Shown: positions 35,250 through 44,814 of the stretch, piece by piece
How the letters are laid out: each line of letters begins with the position of its first letter
Position numbering within the stretch: position 1 is the stretch's first letter
NCBI GenBank assembly: GCA_030141605.1
Contig: JAQGDQ010000084.1
Coordinates: 419,001-483,000, forward strand
DNA from: Tubiluchus corallicola
Taxonomy: Eukaryota; Priapulida; Priapulimorpha; Priapulimorphida; Tubiluchidae
Direction of reading: 5' to 3'
DNA length: 64,000 nucleotides
Notes under the pieces: model-generated
The model's input: the letters and a program-made list of their open reading frames with translations, nothing else
Database searches by the model: none
What the model was told of the DNA's origin: nothing
Made by a program: the position numbers and the translations under genes

Positions 35250-38200
35250 GCTCTATAAAGTACAATACCCAAGGTTTTATTATGAGTATGATCAGTGTCA
35301 ATGTACTTTCAGGTAATGTTCAATGGGCTTTCCCAGGTTCGCTTCCAACTGCTGCAAGTCCTTTTACTCCAATGGCGTAAGTTTCCAAAACAGGCTTGTA
35401 TTTTTACTAGAATTTACCGGTAAACATTCTAATTTACCAGTAAACACTACCGGTAAGATTACCAGTAAACATTACGAGTAAGATTAGTAATTACTCCAGT
35501 AAGCATTCTAATTTACCAGTAAACACTATCAGTAAGGGTATTTGTAGGTAAGTCATAATATAATTTTAGTATTTGGCGAATTCACAGCAAGGGACAATGC
35601 TATATGCTTTTATAATGTGTTATATTGTTCGGCTTATGTAGTATCTAACGTGTATTGCTTTGCCAATGTACATTGTATGTATTCGTGCAGATAAAACTGA
35701 ATTGAATTGAATTGAATATGCTATGAGAGTGTTGGAATTTAATAGAAATAGTTAATTTGTCTGAAGACACTGGAGAAAAGGAATTAGGGTACACTCGGCG
35801 CTTTTCTAAACAAACACTTTTGCTGGCTGTGGATTATGAAGTTATGTTGGGTTTTTTATCTACAGTGTTCTCAGTGTAACGCAGATAAAGAATTGTGGTC
35901 CATTTAATCAAAATACGTGTAATTTACTTCGCTTAACTTAAAAATGCAATTTATGCTCTAGAAAAATAAAAAGTTTCGTACAGCTCAAAAACAGTATCGT
36001 CTTCTGGAAAAAATCTGATGTCTTACAAGTCGTGCCCCCCCCATTATTTTTTCTGGAATTGGTCCTTCCGTGTTGCGTAGGTGTCAATTCTGTTTCACTA
36101 CATAATTTGTTATTCTTTATGTAATTGTCATCAAATCTCGTCGTTTATGTATAGAAGGGTTAACTTTCTGCCTTCTATTTAGCTCACTGTCTGGAGGAGG
36201 GGCTTAGAATTTCTATGCTGGAAAATGTTTAATATCGCCTAACTCAAGTTTTTTCGGTCTAGTTTTATATGAGTCATGCGAAGTTTATTGTGTCATTGTA
36301 TGCAGGCATTTTAATCTCTTTTGTTGTACAGCAGTGAAGCCAATTAAGTTCGTTCAAATAATTGCGTTAATCTTAATCTCTTGCAGGAGAGCAATGTCTA
36401 ATTCTAGTCCCTCCATATCTTCGTCAGTGCAGGTATGATTTTTGCTCAGTTAGTTTTTCAGAGATAGTAAACAAAAACAAACTGAAATTAATAGATCTCT
36501 AGCACAACAAGCTGCGGCACAAACTCACACGCGTAATTTCTTTGTCTTAGCGATGGGCGATTTCGAAATTTTCTAATTCGATTATATTTTTTTTGTTATT
36601 TATTATTATTATCACATTCAGTACAATATAATGACATTAAGCACACAGTGACATCAAAATTATTACATCATACTGTATCAAATTGTTATATTTCTACACT
36701 ATCGTTATCATAAAAGAATAATCGTACTGCAGTGGGCTAGAGAAGCAAAGGCTTGTATAAGCCCACTATCATGTAAACCCGATAAAAAAAGAATGGATGA
36801 GTGAGCAAAAAAAGAACTGGGAGAAAGGTTAGATCACATAGGAAGGGTAGAAGTATGTGTTAGTGGAAATGGTAGGAAGAAAGATAGTAGATTGTGCTAT
36901 GTTGACATCAGTGTTATCTGCATGGGACAGCAGCCAACCACGCCGCTGTCTGTGCTGGGCTGTGAAGCAGACAGTACAACCCTTGTGCTCTGCTTCCGTA
37001 CAATTACAGTGTTCCCTCACTTATCGCGCGTGTTCCGTTCCAGGCCCACCCACAATAAGTGAATTTCCCCGAAGTAGGGATGCTACACTTATTTTAGTAG
37101 TTATACATTATTTGTGTGTTGTGTATGAATCTCACGTCGGCAAGTAGCATCTCAAACGGGCGCAAGTACTACATTTTGTTTTTGGTGTGTATTCATCTGC
37201 CGAATAAATACACTATTTACTGTAAAAGGTAACTTTTTATGATTTATAATATTCTTTGAAAACCTGCAAAACAGCGAGTCTGCGATAAACGAACCGCGAA
37301 GTAGTGAAGGAACACTGTATAAAGAAAGAACTAAAGAAAAAAAGACTTATTAAATTGAATATAATCGATAATAGTGAGTGAGCGTAGGGGGTGCTGCAGT
37401 TACACACAGTACCTATACACGAGCCGCTACTGAAATCATTCAAATCAAATTCGAACCTTCGATACTGTGAATGAGTAGCGAGAATTTATTCTGCTGATTG
37501 TTTGTGTAAAGTGTAATATGATTGTGAAGGATTTTAGGTTATTTTATTACTTCAGCGTTCTCTCATTCTGTAAACCCCCTATACTGTCTTTCTTAACTGC
37601 ATTGTCTTGACTTGGCTTCTTTCTGTCATGCTCTACTGACAGAGCTAATTTACCTGGCTAGCTGCCAGTCTGTTCTTGGCTAAGAGAGTTTTTGTTGTTG
37701 TTTTGTCTCAGTTAAACCATTTATTTGTCAAGAGTAGTGGAGCCATGATGTAAGTTTATTCAGTCCCACTTTATTATTAATTTCTTTGTTTCTTTTTTGG
37801 CTCAAATTAGTTAATTATATTTTGTTATGATTTTTCTTACAGATAAAACATAATATAGCTACTCAAACATGAATTTTTTGACTTTGGGCATCATGAAGTA
37901 GTAGTCTGTCACAATGATGTTCGCTTAAATTTCATTTGAATTTCTTCTAATCTGTTTTTATTGTTTCCGATGCATTTTCATAATAAACTGTTCATATTGC
38001 AGGAGCACGGCATGAATACTTCACAAGGAGGAATCGAAAATAAATCCTCTCAAAAGAATTTTGTCTGTCCAAATAGAGTGTCTGTGAGAACTCCACCAAT
38101 AGATGGCAGAATGGGTCAGGCTTCTTCATTTTTGTCTTGGCAAATGTTTAAGTACAAGAAAACCCTTCACTTACATAAAGCTTGAAAAATTCATCTTGAA

Positions 38201-41200
38201 ATTTTATACCACTTAGATACTGTCCTTTTGCATGCAGGGCTTGCGTCGGAGTAACACTGTATAAAAAGCATGTAAATTTAAATTCTTGCAATGACCATTA
38301 GACGCAGCCATTTTGACGATAAGTCATTTGAAACAAGTTTAGTTAACATTGTGTAAATATTTACAAAACAATCAGAGCATTTGTAGCACACAAGTCACTA
38401 AGCAAAATTTTAAAATACTGTATCTTGTCAGTAAGATTACAAATAAGCTTTTTGATTAGTGAGTGGTGCACCCTGGAGGGTGAGTCAGCAACATTTTACC
38501 AATTTGTGAAAGCATTTTAAATTATTAATTATTTTCTTTTCTAGTTACATAAGTTTTTCAAGCAGGTAAGCGAAATGCTAAGTAATGTAGATTTGCATGG
38601 AAAGTTTTTTGGGTCATAATTCAACAGTATTGCGGGAGATTTAAAATGAAAACAATGTATTAATCCTTTCAACGCGAGTAAGATATATGCATGAAATTGC
38701 AATAAAGTAATATAATTTTTAAGGCAATTTTTGTGAAACCTACTTCAGGTACCCCTTTTCTTGTCCTTTTATGCCACTGTAGTGGTTAATTTCTTTTACT
38801 GTGTTCATTCAAAGATACAATGTTCTTCTTCTGTTTTTTCCCAACATTGATTGTTGTTAAACTGCCTGTTTCTTTTTCCTTCTGTGGCATCTATTTGAGC
38901 TGCTTTTTAGTGAAAAAATCACTGTTTATAAACTTTACGTAACACAAACAAATATAATAGTGGCAAACTAAAATTGTGTCCATCTTAAATGACTGACAAA
39001 TTGCGTCACAATTCATAGTTCACATGTAAAGTTGCTACTTGTATAAGCACTGTTTTTCTGAGTTATGTTATATATAAATATGTGTGTGCTAGCATAACAA
39101 ATTCGTCCATAAGTCGGTAATTAAGGTTTTCTAGTTATTCATATGCCTAGATTCATTCATTCATAGAATCTCCATTTCATGAGGATTATTTTGATACCAA
39201 GTTCATCACTCTATGTTGTTTCTAAGCTGAGATAATCCATGTTGAAATTGAGGTGCAGGCTGTGCACTGAAAAACATAATCTTGAGAAAAATTTTGTCAC
39301 ATATCCTGAATCTCCATTTGATGAGGATCATTTTGATACCAAGTTCATCACTCTGTGTTATTTCTAAGCTGAGATAATCCGCATTAAAGTTGAGGTGCAG
39401 GCTGTGCACTGAAGAACATAATCTTGAGAAAATCACTGTTAAAGTCAGCCATTGTTTTTTGTCGCGTTTCTGCTAAATACTTAACAACCGGACAAATGTT
39501 GGTTGCTACGGACTTTGCAAAAACACATTGATGTTATTCTTAAATCCAGTAGATGGCTCTTTCTGACAAAAATCTGAGCTTGGCAAGACAAAAAACTGGA
39601 AGCAAAATGACTGCTTCTATGAGCTACTATCAGGGTTTAAAAATACAAGTTTTTGCAATTGCTGTACTAAGTTCTAACCAGAGAAGTGTTATAAAATCAG
39701 CTTTTTAGTATTTAGTAACATTTTCTTGATAAATTTTATCCTAGAATATAAAAGTCCAATATATTTAGCATTTGTTTTCATAAAAAATAAATAATTGACA
39801 TTGGACCAAATTTTTGGTACATTCTACTTTGAAGTATAATAACGTAGTTTTAACTATGGCAAGTTATGATTGTTATTGGTTTGCAAGCACACATACGTGA
39901 TTTTCTATCTTCCATTCATGTTTTAGGTATTATCGCTTCCCAGTCGCCAACTAATACAAACCAAGCCGGGACAACTCCAACTAACTACCAACAACACATG
40001 GCTAACAGTTCAGGCAGGTTTGATAGAAAGTAAGCTGCAAATGCTTTCATACTTCTTTTAATATGCTCTGGTTTAGACTAGCAAGACTTCTGCAGAGCAT
40101 GTGCTTTCTAACAGGAGAAAGCAGTCGTCATAAATAAAGCTCAAAAAGTTCGTTATGAAATTTGGTATCACTTACGTGCCATCTTATTGCATGCAGGGCT
40201 TGCATCAGCAGTAACGCTGCATAAAGCTTGCAAGCGTAAATTTCTGCGATGACTGCTAGGCGCAGCTATTTTAACGATAAGTTTGAAACAAGTTTAGGTA
40301 ACATTGCATGAAGTTTGAAAAAATAATCAGAGCGTTCGTAGCGCACTCGTTGCTAACTAAACAAAAGTACGAATCAATAAGATCAATAATACGTTTTTTT
40401 TGCGAATTGATGGTGGTCACTGGGATAGTGATACAGTGGCATTCTACCAGGTAGGCGAAACATTTTAAATTACTAAGAATTTTCTTTTCAATTTACTTTA
40501 GCTTTTCAAAGAGGTAAACATAATACTAAATACAGTGAAACCTCGCTATAATACAAGGTGTGGGACACGACTGAATGTGGCACTAAAGCTGGGTTGGCGG
40601 TAAGGCAGGGTTCATTAAATATCAAAGCCATTCCAGTCTGTAATTTTGTTTCCTAGATAATTTTAGTATGTCATAAATAATATAATATTATTATACCTAC
40701 AGTAATACAAGTGTTATACTGTACATTTTTACAGCATTAAAAAAATTAATGCAGGTGTAGTTCTATGGCTATGCATTGCAAAACTTTCAGGTAACACAGT
40801 GTGGAGTAGTAATCTTATGAAATACTGATGTCTCCTGATAAGAGAAATCCAGGCAGCCCGCTCAGGCACCCAACGTAGCATCACTAGATAATTAAGACAA
40901 TGCAGCCGTTAAATTCACATCAGTTCAGTACTGAAGCTTAGTTACCCAACTCTTGAGGTCTTAAAATGCATGTTCCTTGCTCAAAACCTCAGCATTCACT
41001 TTCATACAGTCAGTTGCAACATAATTGTTTTTCTGTTCAGAGTTCTTTCTCTTTACAACACAACAGAAGCTCATTATACTTTATCTTGGCTGGCATTATA
41101 ATGGGCTAAATTTATTATGTAAAGACTTTCGGCACAGTAAATACAGCATGTTTATATAATTTGGTTCTAAATGTTTGATTCTTTGATATTACTTTTTTTT

Positions 41201-43126
41201 AATTTAAAGCTGTCATCGATTATCTTCTCAACTGTCTCAAGCCGGTTATTCGACGAGTCAGAAACGGATATCACCACGTGAGCCTGCAGCCGTGAGCGGA
41301 CATCCCGTCAATCGCAGACACATTTCACCACAGTCGGCAAACTCTATGAATGCAAGGTTATCTCCCTATGGACCCGGTGGAAATACTCACTCTGCAACAC
41401 AGTCAACTGGTTCAGGTTGTTGCCGCTCACAAGCTCAGGTAAGACACTCTGAAAGTGTGTTAATGTTGTCACTTAGTTATTAGCAATTGCATATTAACTA
41501 ATCACAAGTTGTTTGTATTTAACAGATAATAGTAGTTGTGTTATTAGCTATCTCACAGTGAAGTAAGTTTTGGCTAAATCTCATTTACAGCTTATAAAAT
41601 GTGTCTAACGATACTGCAGTGTATACAATTTTTTTTTGATGAAGAATTGCTTTGGTTGGTGACAAGATAACGGCTTCATTGTTCAGTCAAACTTCTTTAC
41701 TCTGCCTCCTTTGTGTCTGCAAAAAAAAGTTGGTTTTATAATGAGTTTGCCATTATAGTGAGGTGTGATACGTGTTGTTGGACATGCATTTGCGATTCTT
41801 AATTTAAAGTACTAAAAGAATAATTTAATATGTGCTGCCACTTACATTTAAAATTATGTTTAATTTAAGTGATTCAAGTTTAATCCAGGTTGTGGCCTTG
41901 GTCGATGCTGCTCAGTCACCTGTACCTGCTGGGCTTCCCATATATGGTAGTGTTGATTGCTAGTGTGTTTTATTAGCCAATCAGGGTAAGCTAAGTGGAT
42001 GCATGTGACTTGGGTAGCTCTGCCAAGGCCAACCTGGAGTTTTTTCTTCTTGAGCATTGCTATTGAGTGATCACCATGTGTGTTCTTTCCTGTAAATAAT
42101 AGTATAATATGTAAATAGAAATAAAGTTTTTCACAGTTCAACACAATTTCATAGTTTTGTTGTAACCACCAGAGTGAACCAGTCTACAACAGTCTACACT
42201 AACTTTAATAAACTTCAAGTTTTCTACAAAATCAATCCTTCTAGTTAAAAGTTTCTACACATGTCTATGAAAATGTAGATATTTTGTTTTGCTAAAAATT
42301 TGGGCATTAAGCGAGGTTGGCATTATGGGGGGGGGGGGGGGCTGGTCATTATAACATGGTTTGATTGTACTGACTTACATTTAGTGAGTACTGTACTGAG
42401 TCACGGTAAATGTTTCAGGATGCTCTAATTGTGAATCAATTTTTAATGCTAGCTCTATTTGCTGATATATAGGGCGACTACCCCAGCGTCTCTTCGATAT
42501 ACGGTCAATATCATCAAGAGATTTAACAGCATCTTCTATTCTATCTACCTTAACGTTGGCTCCGTAACTCCCATTCGTGTAAATCTGAGTGTAGACTTAT
42601 ACTGCTTCTAATGCATTCTACGTTTTTATCACTGTCTGTTTATTATCACCATTAATTTTGTAGTTGGATATGCAGCATGTATTTTCTATTCGTGTGCACC
42701 TTGGGAGTATTTAGTACTTATAATAGAAACTCAGAAGCATATCATACTATATACTCAAGACTTCAAAGACGGTGTTCTGCTATTTTAAAAGTAATCGTGG
42801 TCAGCTGATGTCCAGACCTCTTATACGGAGAAAGTATTATACTCAAGAGTTCAAAGACGGTGTTTCGCTAATTTAAAAGTGATCGTGGTCAGCTGATGTC
42901 CCGATCTCTTATATGGAGAAAGTATTATACTCAAGAGTTCAAAGACGGTGTTTCGCTAATTTAAAAGTGATCGTGGTCAGCTGATGTCCCGACCTCTTAT
43001 ACGAAAAAAGAATTTAAATAAGTAAAAATTTCCATATTATTTTATTATATAAAATTTTCTAATATTTTTTTTAATCTTCAGGTACCAAGGAGCCAGATAG
43101 CTGCAAAGCTTTACCGGAATTTCTAA
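25368..43126 (+). CDS. RNF212: RNF212-like meiotic RING-finger protein, complete, 14 exons
   Basis: Exons: 25368-25476, 26583-26644, 27867-27941, 29786-29851, 30713-30771, 30900-30957, 31427-31452, 33762-33799, 35313-35376, 36387-36432, 38003-38114, 39927-40029, 41210-41438, 43082-43126. All introns are GT-AG, all phases agree, total 1092 bases, 363 residues plus TAA. The start MADWIHCNGC matches the RNF212/RNF212B family. A C3HC4 RING uses C7, C10, C25, H27, C30, C33, C42, C45. LKPEVQLFFTD (58-68) follows, then a coiled coil about 105-143 (GENKKLEEENRLLKKMLQQG), then a Ser/Pro/Gln/Asn-rich tail. VRTPPIDGRMG (229-239) matches the SPPQDGRMG motif of vertebrate RNF212. In mouse, worm (ZHP-3) and yeast (Zip3) the family acts as a SUMO/ubiquitin ligase on synapsed meiotic chromosomes and chooses crossover sites. 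It is somewhat longer than the roughly 300-residue vertebrate proteins because of the tail (exons 11-13). It converges on ETHE1. The RNF212 versus RNF212B split is unresolved: the middle looks like RNF212B, the DGRMG motif like RNF212. Confidence 0.9.
26098..26525. mobile_element. pogo/Tigger-like MITE (TA-flanked), family F2 copy 1
   Basis: Left end TA-CAGTCAATCTCGGGTATAA; right end ATATCCGAGGTTGAGTG-TA, an inverted match, with TA on both sides. Internal TATAAGGGAC words recur. A partial copy starts at 47851. It lies in intron 1 of the RNF212-like gene, 57 bp before exon 2. Confidence 0.82.
26740..27095 (-). mobile_element. MITE family B, copy 2 (inverted)
   Basis: Inverted relative to 5523-5887; shared blocks include AGTGACTTACCAGCAGGATC and GAACTAGGTAAGGTTCTAGC. 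The right end AATTATGAAAAGGCTTATT is the family terminus; the left end is worn. In intron 2 of the RNF212-like gene. Confidence 0.8.
27460..27725 (+). repeat. Dispersed repeat G, copy 1
   Basis: Shares ACATCAGTGTAACCACATGT, GCATAGGAGCGGCCTGTACT and GTGAGTCTAATACAC with 34268-34420 and 52183-52438. Non-coding. In intron 2 of the RNF212-like gene. Confidence 0.8.
28074..28803 (+). repeat. Dispersed repeat D, copy 2 (possible complete MITE)
   Basis: Direct copy of 8433-8968 over its first ~540 bp. The right side ends GTGCAGTCCTTGAGTTAA; inverted this reads TTAACTCAAGGACTGCAC, similar to the TTAACTCCTTCAGGACC left terminus of copy 1. In intron 3 of the RNF212-like gene. Confidence 0.7.
29885..30245. 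repeat. Dispersed repeat I, copy 1
   Basis: Shares TACTTGTGGTGTAT, ATTACATGTATTTGCATAGC, TTTTCCGAGGAGAATAAGAA and GCACCCTAGGCT with 45857-46277. The other copy has inverted GGGGGTAT / ATACACCCCC ends. Lies about 35 bp after exon 4 of the RNF212-like gene. Confidence 0.8.
31489..32695. mobile_element. 47-bp minisatellite enclosed by short inverted ends
   Basis: From 31501 to about 32315 there are about 17 head-to-tail units of 47 bp (AACCGTTTAACCGACAGCTA then GCTGGTGTAACCATTTAGAA then AATCACT). The array starts inside GCTGAGATGGTTA (31489-31501) and the sequence ends TAACCATCTCAAC near 32690, the inverted form. About 350 bp of unique sequence separates the array from the right end. This suggests a small DNA transposon whose interior grew by tandem duplication. 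It fills much of intron 7 of the RNF212-like gene. Confidence 0.8.
32884..33125 (+). repeat. Dispersed repeat H, copy 1
   Basis: Blocks GGAACTGCAGCACCCTCTAT and GGTAGAGAAAGTACTGTCGC recur inverted at 54078-54365, and the first block recurs inverted at about 37340-37440. Non-coding, in intron 7 of the RNF212-like gene. Confidence 0.75.
33400..33712 (-). mobile_element. MITE family C-like fragment (inverted)
   Basis: Inverted counterpart of 11030-11350 (AAAATCATCCTGTCTTCTTT at the right end). It ends about 50 bp before exon 8 of the RNF212-like gene. Confidence 0.7.
34268..34420 (+). repeat. Dispersed repeat G, copy 2 (short)
   Basis: ATCAGTGTAACCACGTGTAT and GCATAGGAGCGGCCAGTACT blocks as at 27460 and 52183. 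In intron 8 of the RNF212-like gene. Confidence 0.78.
34839..35249 (+). mobile_element. tRNA-derived SINE with long ATT/GTT tail
   Basis: The head carries tRNA-like promoter boxes: TTAGTCTCGTGGTAATGC (A-box-like, 34849-34866) and GTTCGAACC (B box, 34894-34902), spaced as in a tRNA gene. An unrelated body follows (GTGGCCGGGTCATACC...), ending AAATAAAGATG before a tail of (ATT)n and (GTT)n blocks, 35092-35249. The tail repeats the pattern ATT-run, ATC spacer, GTT-run twice. It lies in intron 8 of the RNF212-like gene, same strand, ending 63 bp before exon 9. The poly-Ile, poly-Asn and poly-Leu frames over the tail are artefacts. Confidence 0.85.
35640..35720 (+). repeat. Retroelement-like 3' tail with AATTG repeats
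   Basis: ATTGCTTTGCCAATGTACAT followed by ATAAAACTGAATTGAATTGAAT. An inverted match is at 24776-24865. A short pentamer repeat at the end of a transcribed-looking tail is common for LINEs and the SINEs they mobilise. Confidence 0.6.
35884..36300. mobile_element. pogo/Tigger-like MITE, family F1 copy 2
   Basis: Body closely matches 44900-45384 (TTTGTTATTCTTTATGTAAT, CTGTCTGGAGGAGGGGCTTA, ATCGCCTAACTCAA). Ends are worn: the left has AGTGTAACGCAG, the right GCGAAGTTTATTGTG. In intron 9 of the RNF212-like gene. Confidence 0.78.
37007..37317. mobile_element. mariner/pogo-like MITE, TA-flanked (family F3)
   Basis: Starts TA-CAGTGTTCCCTCACTTATCG and ends GCGAAGTAGTGAAGGAACACTG-TA: inverted repeats of about 24 bp with TA duplications. 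311 bp, no transposase. In intron 10 of the RNF212-like gene. Confidence 0.9.
37325..37440 (-). repeat. Dispersed repeat H fragment
   Basis: GTGAGCGTAGGGGGTGCTGC and CCTATACACGAGCC blocks match 54300-54365. Directly to the right of the TA-flanked MITE. Confidence 0.65.
38150..38640 (+). repeat. Dispersed repeat E, copy 2
   Basis: Same family as 11851-12330 (CATTTTGACGATAAGTCATT; TGAGTGGTGCACCCTGGAGG). It starts 36 bp after the exon 11 donor of the RNF212-like gene. Confidence 0.82.
39084..39892 (+). mobile_element. MITE family A, copy 2, with internal tandem duplication
   Basis: GTGTGCTAGCATAACAAATT at the left, GGTTTGCAAGCACAC at the right. The segment from AATCTCCATTT to TTGAGAAAA occurs twice (about 39166-39293 and 39308-39431). 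The right end stops 34 bp before exon 12 of the RNF212-like gene, so element sequence supplies or touches the branch-point region of intron 11. Confidence 0.88.
40100..40540 (+). repeat. Dispersed repeat E, copy 3 (diverged)
   Basis: Retains TAGGCGCAGCTATTTTAACG and the TTTTCTTTTCAATTTAC tail of the family. Starts about 70 bp after exon 12 of the RNF212-like gene. Confidence 0.7.
40534..42372. mobile_element. pogo/Tigger-like terminus pair around exon 13 (family F4)
   Basis: TA-CAGTGAAACCTCGCTATAAT at 40532, and inverted ends at 41753-41770 (CATTATAGTGAGGTGTG) and 42345-42372 (GTCATTATAACATGGTTTGA, then TTGTA). ACCTCGCTATAAT is a common pogo/Tigger terminus. Whether these belong to one element or to separate insertions cannot be decided by eye. 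Exon 13 of the RNF212-like gene (41210-41438) lies between them. A G-run sits at 42328-42341. Confidence 0.45.
42751..43011. repeat. Tandem repeat, 88-bp unit, 3 copies
   Basis: Units begin ATACTCAAGASTTCAAAGAC at 42751, 42839 and 42927, exactly 88 bp apart. Copies 2 and 3 are almost identical, copy 1 more diverged. It ends 70 bp before the last exon of the RNF212-like gene. Confidence 0.95.
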
Positions 43127-43274
43127 GGATGCAACACAAGACTTTAATAGCTGGCATTCTTATACACCCCAATGAACATACAATGGATTTATTGTATCAA
43201 GTTGAAGTGGCATGTTATGTAAAAACCTAGTTTGGTACACTCGCTACAAGTGGTTGTTTAAGATATTTTCCACT

Positions 43275-43462
43275 TGTGAAAAGCTTTATGTAGAAAACTC
43301 CTGGGGTTGTTTACAAAAGTGGAGTTTATTATTTGTGAAAAACTTTATGTAGAAAACTCCTGGGGCTGTTTACTAAAATGGAGTTTTTTATTTGTGGAAA
43401 GCTCTATTAGAAAACTCCTGGGGTTGTTTACTAAAATGGAGTTTTTTATTTGTGGAAAGCTT
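43275..43462. repeat. Tandem repeat, about 59-bp unit, about 3 copies
   Basis: GTGAAAAGCTTTATGTAGAA and AACTCCTGGGGTTGTTTAC words recur at 43275, 43335 and 43394. It starts about 150 bp after the RNF212-like stop codon, so it probably lies in or beside the 3' UTR. No clear polyadenylation signal was identified. Confidence 0.9.
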
Positions 43463-43718
43463 ATAATTGTAATTTATTCTAAACACTACTGTGGGCTGGG
43501 GGTGAGCATCGGACGTTCCAATTCGATTTGAACGAGTTTTGATTCTAACCTAAAATTATTGAATAATTCAGCACTTCAGCCTCACACGCAGGTATTTTAT
43601 GTGTTTATGTTATATGGTAATTTTAATATTTTCAAATGTATATTAAAATGCAATGAATGTTGTTCGAGAGTTGGTTTTCCCTTTAAATCATGCTCTGTGC
43701 TAATGTAGTCAAAGCTAC

Positions 43719-44061
43719 GGGTGAGCATCAAACGTTCGAATCGAATCCGAACTGCAGATTCGAATAATTCAGCACTTCAATCACATACGTTCTTTAGCAT
43801 TAATAACGTTTGAAACTTCATCCAATTAGCACAATTTAGCTGTGATTTCTGTGTGCATTTTTTAAATAAATTATTAGTGATTTTACTGCAGAACAAAATT
43901 GAATAATGTGTATTGTCTCTGCAAGACCGCTTTTTACTGGTGGTTCGAAAACTTGTTTGAAAAACAGAGTTTGAATTCGAAATACTGAAAGTCTGTTCGA
44001 TTCGATTCGAAAGTCGCAAATTCGATTCGAATTCGTTTTCTGGTAGAGAATGCTCATCCCT
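43719..44061. mobile_element. Possible MITE with GGGTGAGCAT ends
   Basis: Left GGGTGAGCATCAAACGTTCG, right GAGAATGCTCATCCC: short inverted ends around a body rich in ATTCGATTCGAA words. A partial copy of the left side is at 43499-43590. The end sequence is hAT-like but no clear 8-bp duplication was found. Confidence 0.55.
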
Positions 44062-44812
44062 AATATTTGATAACTGCTCTGTATTTACTGTATTAACTGC
44101 TTAGTATTTACTAAGCTCAGATGCCCTACTGTGGACTCACCTTTCATTTGATAACCTAATTCGTTTTCAATGTGGTGGTCTCTGTTAACTTTAAATACAT
44201 ACTGTAAAACTTGTCCTGGTCCTGTGTACGTTTATATGCTGTTTATAGGCAGGCACCTGTGTTGCTGTAAATTGCTGATTTCTTATGATCTCACTGCGCA
44301 CTGTTGTATTTCGGATGCGTTTTGGATTAACCAAGTAGCGCAAAACAACAGCAAAGCGTTAAGTTATTTACAGTGAAAAAGAGAACAGTAATATTTGTAC
44401 GGTTCTTGCCTTCATCTACCGTCAAACATGTTTCTTACAGTTTAAGGATGCTGAGGAATCGGATCAACTGTGATTCGGTTTAATGTGGTTTTCGGCAATG
44501 TGCTTAGTGTGTGTGATAAACAACGTTAATGTTTCAAATTTTAGAGAGATTGAAACGAATTTTTCTTTAACTTAGTGCAAAGAAAAATGGAGAAAATGAT
44601 TTAAAAAACTGTTATTACATTTTGAAGATGTTTTCATATCATTGTTAATATTTTTGCCAATTCAAGTTGTTCATTATTACAAAATATATAATATGTTTTG
44701 TCACTATATTCAATGTAGTAATATAATTTAACTTGCTATCTGTATGTTTGTTTTTGTACGCAAGTGCAGGTTGCTGAGCAGAGACTGTTAGTAATTTATT
44801 AGTACAGTAAAC
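44062..44812. other. Spacer, nothing supported
   Basis: Between the 3' ends of the RNF212-like and ETHE1 genes. Only short unsupported open frames on both strands. Confidence 0.4.
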
Positions 44813-44814
44813 TC

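Noticed and set aside
35023-35380. Poly-Asn, poly-Ile, poly-Leu and poly-Tyr/Cys frames
   Set aside because: Translations of the ATT/GTT tail of the SINE.
36857-37147. 96-codon plus-strand frame in an RNF212 intron
   Set aside because: Runs into the TA-flanked MITE at 37007; no splice support.
41860-42144. 94-codon minus-strand frame
   Set aside because: In intron 13 of the RNF212-like gene, no similarity recognised and adjacent to transposon-like ends.
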